A stretch of DNA of 64,000 nt from Pseudoroseicyclus tamaricis (GCF_012070395.1 NZ_JAAFYS010000001.1:598001-662000), one strand, 5' to 3'. Positions 51,009-59,488 are shown, numbered from the stretch's first letter. The notes: a model not told the origin generated them from the letters alone. Program-made: numbers and translations.

Positions 51009-51466
51009 GTGCCTGGTTCCTCGATGATGTGATCCTCCCAATCCTCCTCGTCGACCGTCTCTTCCGAGACGGCCTGTCCGGCGATGGAGATCCCCGCCTC
51101 GTGGACGGAGGTGGGGCTGCCGCTCTTCAGGTGGTGCCAGTCGTAAAGGTCCCGCCCCTCATGGACGAGCCGGTAGGCACAGGTGGCGGGCAGCCAGTAG
51201 AGGTGTTTCTGCAGACTCTTCGGGGTAAGCGAGATGCACTCGGGCACGTAGGCATGCCGCGTCTCGTAATGGCTGCACCGGCAGGTGCCGGTGTCGAGCA
51301 GCCGGCAGGAGATGCGGGTTAGCTCCACCTCCCCCGTCTCCGCATCCTCCAGCTTGTTGAGGCAGCACTTGCCGCAGCCGTCGCAGAGCGCCTCCCACTC
51401 GGCCACCGTCAGGCGGTTCAGCCGGTAGTGGCGCCAGAACTCGGGGCGGAGGGCGCGATCAGGCAT
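51005..51466 (-). CDS. YcgN-family cysteine-cluster protein
   Basis: 153 residues. CDGCGKCCLNKLED near residue 28 and later Cys (ISCRLLDTGTCRCSHY, VPECI, ATCAYRL) form the CxxCxxCC zinc/iron-cluster pattern of the UPF0260/YcgN family. Function unknown. Overlaps ribF by 8 nt and ltaE by 4 nt. Confidence 0.88.
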   Translation of the reverse strand: MPDRALRPEFWRHYRLNRLTVAEWEALCDGCGKCCLNKLEDAETGEVELTRISCRLLDTGTCRCSHYETRHAYVPECISLTPKSLQKHLYWLPATCAYRLVHEGRDLYDWHHLKSGSPTSVHEAGISIAGQAVSEETVDEEDWEDHIIEEPGT

Positions 51467-52397
51467 TGGCGAGGATGGCGCGGGCGTCGGCGACGTCCTT
51501 CTCCATCTGGGCGATCAGCGGCTCTACTCCGTCGAACTTCAGCTCCGGCCGCAGGTACTCCACCAGCGCGACGGAGATATGGGCGGCGTAGAGGTCGCCG
51601 CGGAAGTCGAGCAGGTAGGTCTCGCAATTGGGGGCGTTGACGCCGAAGGTCGGCCGCACCCCGATGGAGGCGGCGCCGTCGTATTCCCCCTCGTGCGGCC
51701 CGTCGAGGACGGAGACGCGCACGGCATAGACACCGAAGCGCGGCGGGTGCAGCCCGGCGATGGAGAGGTTGGCCGTCGGGTATCCCAGATCGCGCCCCCG
51801 CTGGTCCCCCCGGATCACCTCGCCGTCGATCCGGTGCCAGTGGCCGAGCATCGCGGCGGCATCCCTCGGCCGCCCCTCCGTGAGCGCCTCGCGGATGGCG
51901 GTGGAGGAGACCTGCAGCCCCCCCAGCTCCAGCAGCGGCGCGGTGGAGGTGGTGAAGCCGTAGCGCTCCCCCAGCTCGGCGAGCATCGCGGCATCGCCTG
52001 CGCGGGCCTGCCCGAAGCGGAAGTCGCCGCCGATCACGGCGTGGGAGAGGCCGAGCTGCCCGGCGAGCACGTCGCGGGCGAAGGCCTCGGGCGTGAGGCT
52101 GGCGAGCTGGCGGGTGAAGGGCAGCTCGTAGAGGTAATTGATGCCGATCTTCTTGAGCCGGTGGGCCCGCGTCTCGGCATTCATCAGCCGGAAGGGCGGG
52201 GCATCGGGCGCGAAGACCTGCCTTGGATGCGGCTCGAAGGTGAGCACGCCGAGCGGCGCCCCGAGCCGCTCTGCCTCGTCCCGCGCCGCATCGATGACGG
52301 CGCGGTGGCCGAGGTGGACACCGTCGAAATTGCCGATGGCAACGGCTGCGCCCCGGGCATCGTCATCGAGATAGAGGCTGTCGCGGAAGATGCGCAT
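51459..52397 (-). CDS. ribF: Bifunctional riboflavin kinase/FAD synthetase
   Basis: 312 residues. N-terminal adenylyltransferase: AVAIGNFDGVHLGHRAVI and VIGGDFRFGQARAGDA; C-terminal flavokinase: RGDQRGRDLGYPTANLSIAG and GVYAVRVSVLDG. Makes FMN then FAD. In relatives a TIGR01459-type HAD gene lies immediately upstream on the same strand; here a 1.5-kb AT-rich segment separates them (HAD starts at 54794). No RFN/FMN riboswitch seen upstream. Confidence 0.94.
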   Translation of the reverse strand: MRIFRDSLYLDDDARGAAVAIGNFDGVHLGHRAVIDAARDEAERLGAPLGVLTFEPHPRQVFAPDAPPFRLMNAETRAHRLKKIGINYLYELPFTRQLASLTPEAFARDVLAGQLGLSHAVIGGDFRFGQARAGDAAMLAELGERYGFTTSTAPLLELGGLQVSSTAIREALTEGRPRDAAAMLGHWHRIDGEVIRGDQRGRDLGYPTANLSIAGLHPPRFGVYAVRVSVLDGPHEGEYDGAASIGVRPTFGVNAPNCETYLLDFRGDLYAAHISVALVEYLRPELKFDGVEPLIAQMEKDVADARAILANA

Positions 52398-52564
52398 GCC
52401 GCATGGCTAGCCCCGCCGCCGGGGGGGCGCAAGATGGCGTGGGGGTGTGGGGGCGCCTTAGCTGCTGTCGATATTAACGGCCGGGGGCGGGATGCGGCTG
52501 TTCGCTGCGTCCCAATTAGCTTCCATCACCAGCCGAATGGGGCCGTAATACCCTCTCTTTTTCC

Positions 52565-52594
52565 TTGAGTTGGTATTCAAATCCAAAATATGCT
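52565..52594 (+). promoter_or_regulatory. Promoter of the island gene
   Basis: TTGAGT (52565-52570), 18-nt spacer, TATGCT (52589-52594), in an AT-rich stretch 25 nt before the island gene's start. Only the plus-strand gene could use it. Confidence 0.5.
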
Positions 52595-52619
52595 GCTCCC
52601 AAGAAAAAGGGAGAGGTGT

Positions 52620-53585
52620 ATGGCAAGTGGCAGGAGTTCGAGAAACCACCATTGGTGGCCTGTTGGCCTGCAAAGTTATTGGACGGACAGGTTCGGCTAC
52701 GTTTCATGGATCGGGCCAGGCGGATGTATTGAGAAGAAGCGATCCGTTAACAGAAAGATTGGCTTCAAAATTCATGGCCACACAATTTTTCGCGGTACAG
52801 ATTGGGAAAGTAACTTTGAGTACGAGTTTGATATCGACAATGAGGTTCACAAGATAATCTCCGCCCTTCAAGGGATGACGCCCCTCGGGCGAACGCCGAA
52901 AGAATTTTTCGCGCTGATCAAGATGCTAGGAAAGAAGGACAGATCACTTCACGACATGTGCAAATTCTATCATCTAGAAGAGCAGCTTCACCGGGGGTTG
53001 TTATTGTTTTTGTATTCTCTGCTGATACGCAGTCCTGGAAGCCGCTCCCGGTATGAAGGGTACCCCGAGATGATCGGTTTGCCCCCGGATGAGGAAGTTG
53101 GAAAAGGCAATATGGTCCAAAACTATAGGATCGCTAAAAAACTATGTATGAGCGGACTTATCTCGAACCAGTATTTTGTGTTGATGCACTCGCCGTTAAA
53201 GAAGTTCATCTTCGGCGACGGTAGTTTGGACTGGCTCACCGGCAACCTTGTAGCAAATCGGATCAACGGCAGAGCTTTGCTTCCACTTACTCCGCATTTG
53301 TGTGTCTATTTTTGTACCCCAATGGCGATGCGTTCTACTCCAAACTGCGCGTCTATTAGTGTGCCTCCATGGATGGTCGAATGGGTAAATGGTATTACCC
53401 AAATCTACTCAAAGGAGAAATTGTTTTTTCTTGGCAAGCCCCCGCAGATTTCTGATGCTTTCCGCCGGAACCAGTTCCTTGAACACGCCGAGCAAAAGGA
53501 TGCGCTCATTGACATGCTGGATGAAGCCATCGGCAACAAGAGAAGTAGGAATCATTTCTTTGGGCTAAATGCAAATCTTTACTAA
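52620..53585 (+). CDS. AT-rich horizontally acquired protein of unknown function
   Basis: 321 residues. Start 52620 with AGGGAGAGG 4-5 nt upstream; an earlier in-frame ATG (52590) falls in the -10 box. Begins MASGRSSRNHHWWPVGLQSY, then FGYVSWIGPGGCIEK, a helical middle (HDMCKFYHLEEQLHRGLLLF) and LLPLTPHLCVYFCTPMAM. The His/Trp-rich opening, the PLTP block and a final helix with NGITQIYSKEKLFF recall DUF4238-type proteins, an uncertain match. Base composition and codons (AAA, TTT, ATA, TTA) differ sharply from every neighbour. Stand-alone gene on the opposite strand to ribF and HAD. Confidence 0.8.
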   Translation: MASGRSSRNHHWWPVGLQSYWTDRFGYVSWIGPGGCIEKKRSVNRKIGFKIHGHTIFRGTDWESNFEYEFDIDNEVHKIISALQGMTPLGRTPKEFFALIKMLGKKDRSLHDMCKFYHLEEQLHRGLLLFLYSLLIRSPGSRSRYEGYPEMIGLPPDEEVGKGNMVQNYRIAKKLCMSGLISNQYFVLMHSPLKKFIFGDGSLDWLTGNLVANRINGRALLPLTPHLCVYFCTPMAMRSTPNCASISVPPWMVEWVNGITQIYSKEKLFFLGKPPQISDAFRRNQFLEHAEQKDALIDMLDEAIGNKRSRNHFFGLNANLY

Positions 53586-53915
53586 CACAGCTTCCGAATG
53601 GCAAAATGGTCAGCTTGGCGCTGCAGATGGCCAGAATAGAAATTCTCATACTAGGGTCGAAAGTGCTCTAGTTCCTGTTTGCGAGGGGGCGGTTGTAGCA
53701 TCCAATCAGAGACAACGCAGCGTGGCTTCTTTGTTTGGGGGCTCTATTTAACCGTTTGACGCGCGCCTCCTGAACGGCGGCTTCGGCGCTACTGGCGCGG
53801 CGCGGCGAATTTCGGGTGACGTTGCAATAGACGCGAAATTCCCGACGGGACATCGAGATCGCCTGCTTACAATCTACCCGGTTTCGCGTCGAAAGCACCT
53901 GCCCGGTTCTCCCCC
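53586..53915. other. Right half of the AT-rich segment, no gene supported
   Basis: Short frames only. Contains an inverted repeat GAATTTCG (53807-53814) / CGAAATTC (53834-53841) close to where composition returns to GC-rich. May be the remnant of the insertion boundary. No tRNA, integrase or direct repeat recognised. Confidence 0.5.
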
Positions 53916-54794
53916 CTACCGCAAGAACCCCATCGCATAGGTCGGCGTCATCATCGCCGTCTGCAGGAAAGCCCCGAGCGCGCCGCCTTCCGGTTGGCCG
54001 CCGGGTTGGGTCCGCGTCTCCTCCGCCGCCAGACCGCCGGTGATGAAGAGCGAGTCGATGTCCTCCCCCGCCGCCCCGGCGATGTCCGTCGCGATGCCGT
54101 CGCCGATGGCGACGATGCGGCCGTCGGCCGGCAGGTCGCCGAGGCTGGCGAGGCGGCGGCGGGCGAGGTCGTAGATCGGCGGGTGGGGCTTGCCGAAGTA
54201 GAGCGCCTCGCCCCCCATCTTCTCGTAGAGCTCGGCGACGGCCCCGGCGCAGTATTCCCGGCTGTCCCCCCGGTCGACGATCAGGTCGGGGTTGGCGCAG
54301 AGCAGCGTCAGCCCGCGGGTCTTGGCGAGCAGCAGCTCGGGGCGCAGCTCCTCCGGCGCGGCATGCGGATCGAACGGGCCGCAGCAGACGATGCCCTCGG
54401 CCTCGTCGAGCGGCACCAGCTCGATCGGGGTCGGGTCTTTGACGATCTGCAGGGGCTCGAAGAAGGTCTTGTCGCGCTCTTCGCCCATGAAGAAGACGCG
54501 GGAGCCGACGGCGCCCTGGAACATCGCGGTCCGGGCGGCATCGCCGGAGGTGGCGATGATGTCGTAGCACTCCTCGGGGATGCCCAGCCCCTCGATCTGC
54601 CGGGCGACCTCGGCCCGCGAGCGGGGCGCGTTGGTGAGGAGGACGACCTTGCCGCCTCCGGAGCGGAAGGCGCGCATCGCCTCCACCGCGTCGGGGTAGG
54701 CCGACACGCCGTTGTGCATGCAGCCCCAGAGGTCGACGAAGGCCGCGGCATAGCGCTGCGAAATGTCGGCGAAGGAAGTGATGATCTCGGTCAC
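53916..54794 (-). CDS. HAD-superfamily hydrolase, TIGR01459 type
   Basis: 292 residues, GTG start at 54794 with AGAGGAG 6 nt upstream. FVDLWGCMHNGVSAYPDA holds the nucleophilic Asp (DLWGxxHxG), LLTNAPRSRAEVARQI is motif II, and FGKPHPPIYDLA with GDGIATDIAGAAGEDIDS gives motifs III-IV. Class IIA sugar/nucleotide phosphatase-like. Longer in-frame readings upstream lack family features. The HAD-ribF neighbourhood is conserved in Rhodobacterales but interrupted here by AT-rich DNA. Confidence 0.9.
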   Translation of the reverse strand: MTEIITSFADISQRYAAAFVDLWGCMHNGVSAYPDAVEAMRAFRSGGGKVVLLTNAPRSRAEVARQIEGLGIPEECYDIIATSGDAARTAMFQGAVGSRVFFMGEERDKTFFEPLQIVKDPTPIELVPLDEAEGIVCCGPFDPHAAPEELRPELLLAKTRGLTLLCANPDLIVDRGDSREYCAGAVAELYEKMGGEALYFGKPHPPIYDLARRRLASLGDLPADGRIVAIGDGIATDIAGAAGEDIDSLFITGGLAAEETRTQPGGQPEGGALGAFLQTAMMTPTYAMGFLR

Positions 54795-54948
54795 GGGGGG
54801 CTCCTCTGGCTGCCTGTCGAGCCATAGCGACAACGCCGCCCGCCGGCCAGCGTTCCGGCCGCCGCGCTGGCAGCCGTCCGGGCGGGCGGCGGGCGGGCGA
54901 GGCCGGCAGACCGCCCGTTCCGAGGTGGCCCGCGAGGCCGCTCCGCCG

Positions 54949-54981
54949 GTGCACGTGCTGTGCACGTGCGGTGCACGCCCT
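54949..54981. repeat. Three 11-bp GTGCAC repeats upstream of the HAD gene
   Basis: GTGCACGTGCT, GTGCACGTGCG and GTGCACGCCCT follow one another without gaps, so the GTGCAC palindromes are phased by one helical turn. They end 11 bp before the TetR gene's stop and about 155 bp upstream of the HAD start. Confidence 0.6.
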
Positions 54982-54992
54982 GTGACCGGCCG

Positions 54993-55577
54993 TCAGGCGA
55001 CCGGCGCCCCGGCCTTCAGCCCGGCGAGGAGGGTGGAGACGATCCGGCGCAGCATCGGCTCCCGGTCTTCCTCGATATGCCGCGCGACGAGCTGGGGATG
55101 CTGGAAGGCGCGCAGCGCCTCCAGCATCAGCGGCGCGCCATCCTCATCGAACCCCGCCTCGCCAAGGAGCCCGGCAAGCTGCGCCCGCAGCGCCTCCCTA
55201 TGGGCGGTGACCACGGGCCGGGCGGCGGCGGAGGCAAAATCGTAAGCCTGGCAAGGCTCCGGATCGCGCAGCGCCCGCTCCCGCGAGATGCGGTGGAGCG
55301 TCAGGGCCCACGTCTCGATCCGCGCCTCCGCCGGTCCGGGGCCGGCGGCGACCTCGCCCAGCGTCGCCTCCTTCTCGGCCAGCCAGCGCCGCACGACGGC
55401 GTCCAAAAGGTCGGATTTGCTGGAGAAATGCGCATAGAGCGCCGCGTGCGACAGCCCCATCTCCGCCGCGACATCGGTGAGCCGCAGCTTGCCGTAGCCG
55501 ACCTTGCGCATCCGGCATATCGCGACATCCGTCGCCGTCTCGCGCAGTTCCCCGGCGCTCATCCCCGTGCGTGGCAT
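54993..55577 (-). CDS. TetR/AcrR-family transcriptional regulator
   Basis: 194 residues. Helix-turn-helix RLTDVAAEMGLSHAALYAHF near residues 32-51, then an all-helical ligand domain. Divergent from an MFS transporter with a shared 164-bp promoter region that holds a TACAA-N10-TTGTA dyad, so it most likely represses the MFS gene and itself. GGAGG before the ATG. Ligand unknown. Confidence 0.88.
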   Translation of the reverse strand: MPRTGMSAGELRETATDVAICRMRKVGYGKLRLTDVAAEMGLSHAALYAHFSSKSDLLDAVVRRWLAEKEATLGEVAAGPGPAEARIETWALTLHRISRERALRDPEPCQAYDFASAAARPVVTAHREALRAQLAGLLGEAGFDEDGAPLMLEALRAFQHPQLVARHIEEDREPMLRRIVSTLLAGLKAGAPVA

Positions 55578-55624
55578 CCTGTCGCTCCGTCCTCCCGCCG
55601 TCGCCGATCCGTCCCGGCGCCGGC

Positions 55625-55660
55625 TTGACGCTGTGAAAGCTACAATATACGAATTTTGTA
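55625..55660. promoter_or_regulatory. TetR operator/MFS promoter candidate
   Basis: TTGACG at 55625-55630 is a -35 for the plus-strand MFS gene, with TATACG or TACGAA as -10. Overlapping it is the 20-bp dyad TACAATATACGAATTTTGTA (55641-55660) of the size a TetR dimer binds; it is the only AT-rich dyad in the gap. Confidence 0.5.
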
Positions 55661-55741
55661 ATCTGTAACCCCCGTCCCCTTGCCCCGACAGGCCCTTGCA
55701 CGCACCTGTGACGTGCCCGCACCTGTCTCGAAAGCCCGCAT

Positions 55742-56926
55742 ATGCTGTCTCTTTTGCGCGACCGGCGCGCCGTGGCCCTGCTCATGGCCGCCACGCTGAC
55801 CATTCTTTCCAACCAGATCATCAGCCCCTCGCTGCCCGGCATCGGCGAGCACTTTGCCGCCTCTCCCAATGCCGAGCTGCTCTCCCGCCTGCTGGTGACG
55901 GCGCCGTCGCTGCTCGTCGCCGTCTTCGCCCCCTTCGCGGGGATGATGGCCGACCGCTTCGGGCGCAAGCGGCAGCTGCTCATCGGCATCGCCCTCTTCG
56001 CCATCGCCGGCTCCGGCGGCCTGTGGCTGCCGACGCTGCCGCTGATCCTCGCCAGCCGGCTCGTCCTCGGCCTCGGCGTGGCGCTGATCATGACCGCTCA
56101 GACGGCGCTGATCGGCGACTACTTCCATGGCGAGCAGCGCGGCCGCTTCATGGGCGTGCAGATCGCCGCCACCAACTTCTCCGGCTTCATCTTTTTGCTG
56201 ATCGCCGGCGTGCTGGCGGGGATGTCGCCCTTCGCGCCCTTCGTCATCTACCTGATCGGGCTGGCCTATCTGCCGTTCCTCTGGCTCTCGCTGACGGAGC
56301 CGCCGCGCGGCGAGGCGCAGGAGCGCGCGCATCCGGAGGAGGCGGGAGAGCGCGGCTGGGTGCTGCTGCTGTGCGTGGTCATCCTGCTGGCGGGGCTGAA
56401 CTTCGTGGCCTTCTACATGCTGCCGACGCAGATGCCCTTTTACCTGACAACCCTCGGCCATGACGAGCCGGCCGCCGCCGCGAAGCTGGTCGCCGGGGTG
56501 ACGCTCTTCGGCGGGCTCTCCTCCCTCGCCTACGGCCGGGTGCGGGCGCGGCTGGGGCGGGCGCTGACGCCGACGCTGGGCTTCGCGCTCTTCGCCGCCG
56601 GCTTCGCCATCTTCGGCATCGCGCCGAGCTACGGCGTGGTGCTGGCGGGCGGTGTGCTTCTCGGCCTCGCGGCGGGGCTCGTCTGGCCGACGTTCCTCTC
56701 CATCGCGCTGGACGTGGTGCCGGCGCACCGCCGGGGCCTCGCCTCCGGCGCGGTGACGACGAGCGTCTTCCTCGGCCAGTTCGTCTCGCCGCTGGTCAGC
56801 CAGCCGCTGATCGACACCTTCGGCTTTGCGGGGACGTTCGAGGCGATGGCGGTGCTCCTAGCGGCGATGGCGGTGCTGGTGCTCCTGACGTTCCGCGAGC
56901 GGGGGCCGGCGCTGGCGGCGGCCTGA
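55742..56926 (+). CDS. Major facilitator superfamily transporter
   Basis: 394 residues, about 12 hydrophobic segments. ADRFGRKRQLLIG is the loop 2-3 GxxxDRxGRRx motif, ASRLVLGLGVALIMTAQTALIGDYF the second and LGLAAGLVWPTFLSIALD typical of half two. Drug/metabolite:H+ antiporter of the DHA1 type. Divergent TetR gene and shared dyad indicate drug- or metabolite-induced expression. Confidence 0.9.
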   Translation: MLSLLRDRRAVALLMAATLTILSNQIISPSLPGIGEHFAASPNAELLSRLLVTAPSLLVAVFAPFAGMMADRFGRKRQLLIGIALFAIAGSGGLWLPTLPLILASRLVLGLGVALIMTAQTALIGDYFHGEQRGRFMGVQIAATNFSGFIFLLIAGVLAGMSPFAPFVIYLIGLAYLPFLWLSLTEPPRGEAQERAHPEEAGERGWVLLLCVVILLAGLNFVAFYMLPTQMPFYLTTLGHDEPAAAAKLVAGVTLFGGLSSLAYGRVRARLGRALTPTLGFALFAAGFAIFGIAPSYGVVLAGGVLLGLAAGLVWPTFLSIALDVVPAHRRGLASGAVTTSVFLGQFVSPLVSQPLIDTFGFAGTFEAMAVLLAAMAVLVLLTFRERGPALAAA

Positions 56927-56949
56927 GGGGCTGCTTGGGCGTGGGTGGC

Positions 56950-57223
56950 GGTGGGTTGGAAACTCACCCTACGGGGTGGCGCCGTGCCCGGAGCTGTTCT
57001 CCCGACCGGTGCGCGCCAAAGGCGCAGGGCGAGCGCCGGCCCGTCCCGCGGGCTGGCGCTCTGGTGCCTTTGGCGCTGCGCTCAGAGCGGGGAGGCACTT
57101 GCACAATAAATCAAGGAGCGGGACCGTTGGAGCGCCACCCCACGGGCCGGCGCTCGCCCTGCGCCTGCGGACGTCGTTCCCGGTGGTCAAGGGGGAGGTG
57201 AGTTAAAAACCCACCCTACGGGT
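56950..57223 (+). repeat. Two-hairpin dispersed element, copy F, with both outer hairpins
   Basis: Begins with GGTGGGTTGGAAACTCACCC (56950), then GCGCGCCAAAGGCGCAGGGC, GAGCGCCGGCCCGT, GGGCTGGCGCTCTGG, GGAGCGCCACCCCACGGGCC, CGCTCGCCCTGCGCC, and ends GTGAGTTAAAAACCCACCC (57199 on). The most complete copy: a short hairpin on each side of the two-hairpin core. Between the convergent MFS and ppaC genes; accounts for the 363-bp gap. Confidence 0.8.
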
Positions 57224-57289
57224 CGGTTCGGAAGCCGGAACCAGGCAGGTCGCGGAGGCTCGCCGCGCGGGGCGGCGAGCCGAGAGCAA

Positions 57290-58207
57290 TCAGACCTTGA
57301 GGGCCGGGATGATCTGCTTCTTGCGGGACATGACGCCCGGCAGGACGACGCTGTCGCCGGAGACGGTGGCGCCGAAGCTCTTCTCGGCGACGATCTTCAC
57401 CAGATCGTTCGGCACCAGCATCGTCGCCTCCTCCTTGAGGATGTCGACGACGAAGAGCAGCACCTGGTCCACGCCGTCCTCGGTGGCGACGGCCGGCATC
57501 GTCTCCATCAGCGAGGCCTTGCGGGAGAGCACCGTCTCCGGCGAGGTCGTCTCCAGCACCGAGACGCGGAAGGAGGTGCCGTCCACCTCGTATTCCTTGG
57601 AATCCATGCGCAGCAGCTCGGCATCCGAGAAGGCGGAGACGTCGGACTTGGCGGCGAACATCTCGGCCGCGTAGTCGGGGATCGAGACGCCGAGCTCGGC
57701 GGCCAGCTTCTCGGCCAGCTCGCGATCCTGCCCCGTCGTCGTCGGCGAGCGGAACTCCAGCGTGTCGGAGAGGATGCAGGAGAGCGCCAGCCCCTTGATG
57801 CCTTCGGGCATGTCGTCGCCGTTCGGGCCCATCAGGTTGTGCATGATGGTGGCCGTGCAGGCGAGCGGCTTGATGGTGATGTCGATCGGGGCCTTCGTCT
57901 CGATGCCGCCGGTCAGCTTGTGGTGGTCGATGATCTGCACGAGCGAGGCGTCGTTGATCCCCTCCGGCAGCTCGGTGGGGTTGTTGGTGTCGACGATGAC
58001 GATGTCATGGCCGTCCATCCCCTCGAGCAGCGGCGGCTCGTCGAAGCCCCAGCGCTGCAGGACGAAGGCCGCCTCGGTGTTCGGCTTGCCGAGCAGGCGC
58101 GCCTCGGCCGGCGTGTCCCGATGGGTGGAGAGATACCACGCCCAGATGAGCGGCGAGCCGGTGGAATCTGTGTCGGGCGATTTGTGGCCGAATACGAGCG
58201 TGGTCAT
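57290..58207 (-). CDS. ppaC: Manganese-dependent inorganic pyrophosphatase
   Basis: 305 residues, DHH family II pyrophosphatase. GHKSPDTDSTGSPLI (motif I), IVIVDTNNPTEL (motif II), VQIIDHHKLTG (DHH), and the C-terminal DHHA2 domain ending with SRKKQIIPAL, the SRKKQ signature. Hydrolyses pyrophosphate to phosphate, here probably the chief cytosolic pyrophosphatase. Flanked by repeat F on its 3' side. Confidence 0.94.
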   Translation of the reverse strand: MTTLVFGHKSPDTDSTGSPLIWAWYLSTHRDTPAEARLLGKPNTEAAFVLQRWGFDEPPLLEGMDGHDIVIVDTNNPTELPEGINDASLVQIIDHHKLTGGIETKAPIDITIKPLACTATIMHNLMGPNGDDMPEGIKGLALSCILSDTLEFRSPTTTGQDRELAEKLAAELGVSIPDYAAEMFAAKSDVSAFSDAELLRMDSKEYEVDGTSFRVSVLETTSPETVLSRKASLMETMPAVATEDGVDQVLLFVVDILKEEATMLVPNDLVKIVAEKSFGATVSGDSVVLPGVMSRKKQIIPALKV

Positions 58208-58324
58208 GGGCAGTCCTGCGAGGCTGAGGGAAATTGATCGCGGGCCTTATAGGCGCGGGGGGAGAGGCTGTCACGGGTTTGCGAGCTTGAGGCGGAAGGG
58301 CTTTGCCCCCCGCGGCCGGTGCGC

Positions 58325-58395
58325 AAGGCAGAGGGCGGAGGGGGCGTTGCCCCCGCCCTTCGGGCCCCCCGGAGGTATTTGGAAAAGGGCGAGAG
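58325..58395 (-). terminator. Terminator-like dispersed repeat, inverted copy
   Basis: The minus strand reads CCCTTTTCCAAATACCTCCG followed by GGGGGGCCCGAAGGGCGGGG, the AAATACC head plus G/C stem. Follows the 3' end of the TraB/GumN gene on the minus strand. Confidence 0.55.
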
Positions 58396-58432
58396 GGGGC
58401 GGGCGCCGCGGGGCGCGCCTTGCCCCGGGGGA

Positions 58433-59422
58433 TCAGGGAGGAGAGATCGTCCAGCCGGCGTCCTGCAGACCCTGCAGCAGCCCGCGCTCGCCGGGCAGGT
58501 GGGCGGCGCCGACGGCGACGAAGGTCTTGGCGTTGGCCTCCCCGGCGGAGAGGATCAGCGGCAGCCAGCTGTCGTTGCGCCCGTAGAGCAGCGCGTCCTC
58601 GGCCATGGCATTGGCCTCCATCGCCTCCTCGAGATCGACGCCGGGGGAGAGCTCGGCGGAGAGGGTGGTCAGTGCCATGATCGCGCCGACGCACTCCTCG
58701 AAGTAGAGGTCCAGCACGGCGTTGAAGAGCTGCTCCTGCAGCTCGGGCGGCTGCAACGAGAGGCGGAGCATGTCGAGCTCCTCCTCCGGGTCCGCCGCCT
58801 CGACGATGGTGAGCAGCGTGTCCCAGGGCTCCAGCGCCCTTGTCTCGATGCCCGCGGCGGTGGCGGCATCCATCAGCTGGTGGTCGAGCCCGCCGGTCAG
58901 CGCCTCCCCTCCGGCGAGGCAGGGCGGCGCCGAGAGGGTGAGGACGAGGAACCACGGCTGCACGCGGGCGGCGAAGACGGGCGGGATGCCCCGCGCCTCG
59001 GCCGCCTCGGAGAGGACCTCCCACGTCTGCGGATCGAGCCGCTCGCGCAGGTCCGGCCCCTCGGTGATGAGCATGCGGGTGGGATCCTCGGTGAGGGCCT
59101 CCGTCATCTCCGCCTCCTCCTTGCGCGTCATCTCGAAGAGCGCGAGGTCGGCGCCTTTCATGATGCGCGACAGCCGGGTGGTCAGCGCCTCCGCCCGCGG
59201 ATCGGGCAGGTGCATCGTGCCGGCGAGGATGATGCGGTGGCCGTCCTTGTCGGCCCGCCAGATCACGCCGTCTCCGAAGGGCACCTCCTGCGCCATCGCG
59301 TCGAGGCGGGCGCGATCCTCCGCCCCCATCGTCTCCAGCAGGCTGGGACCGTCGCAGGCGGCGAGGAGCGGCCCGGCAAGGGCGGTGAGGGCGAAGGCGA
59401 GGGGGGCGAGGAGGCGGCGCAT
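58433..59422 (-). CDS. TraB/GumN family protein, probable lipoprotein
   Basis: 329 residues. The N terminus MRRLLAPLAFALTALAGPLL ends in AAC, a possible lipobox. IILAGTMHLPDPRAEALTTR, DLALFEMTRKEEAEMTEALT and VAVGAAHLPGERGLLQGLQD are the conserved GT-H/E/GxxH blocks of TraB/GumN, a family related to Tiki metalloproteases. Periplasmic or membrane-attached; substrate unknown. The start at 59422 replaces longer readings that lack similarity. Confidence 0.85.
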   Translation of the reverse strand: MRRLLAPLAFALTALAGPLLAACDGPSLLETMGAEDRARLDAMAQEVPFGDGVIWRADKDGHRIILAGTMHLPDPRAEALTTRLSRIMKGADLALFEMTRKEEAEMTEALTEDPTRMLITEGPDLRERLDPQTWEVLSEAAEARGIPPVFAARVQPWFLVLTLSAPPCLAGGEALTGGLDHQLMDAATAAGIETRALEPWDTLLTIVEAADPEEELDMLRLSLQPPELQEQLFNAVLDLYFEECVGAIMALTTLSAELSPGVDLEEAMEANAMAEDALLYGRNDSWLPLILSAGEANAKTFVAVGAAHLPGERGLLQGLQDAGWTISPP

Positions 59423-59488
59423 CGGAAGTCTCCCGTCTGGGGTCGATGCTACGCTTAGCAGGTGCGGCCGGGGAGGGAAGGGGAGAGG

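Noticed and set aside
51459-52500. FMN riboswitch before ribF
   Set aside because: No RFN-element conserved blocks were recognised upstream on the minus strand.
52398-53915. Insertion at a tRNA or with an integrase
   Set aside because: No tRNA, integrase, or clear direct repeats were found at either edge, so no integration mechanism is claimed.
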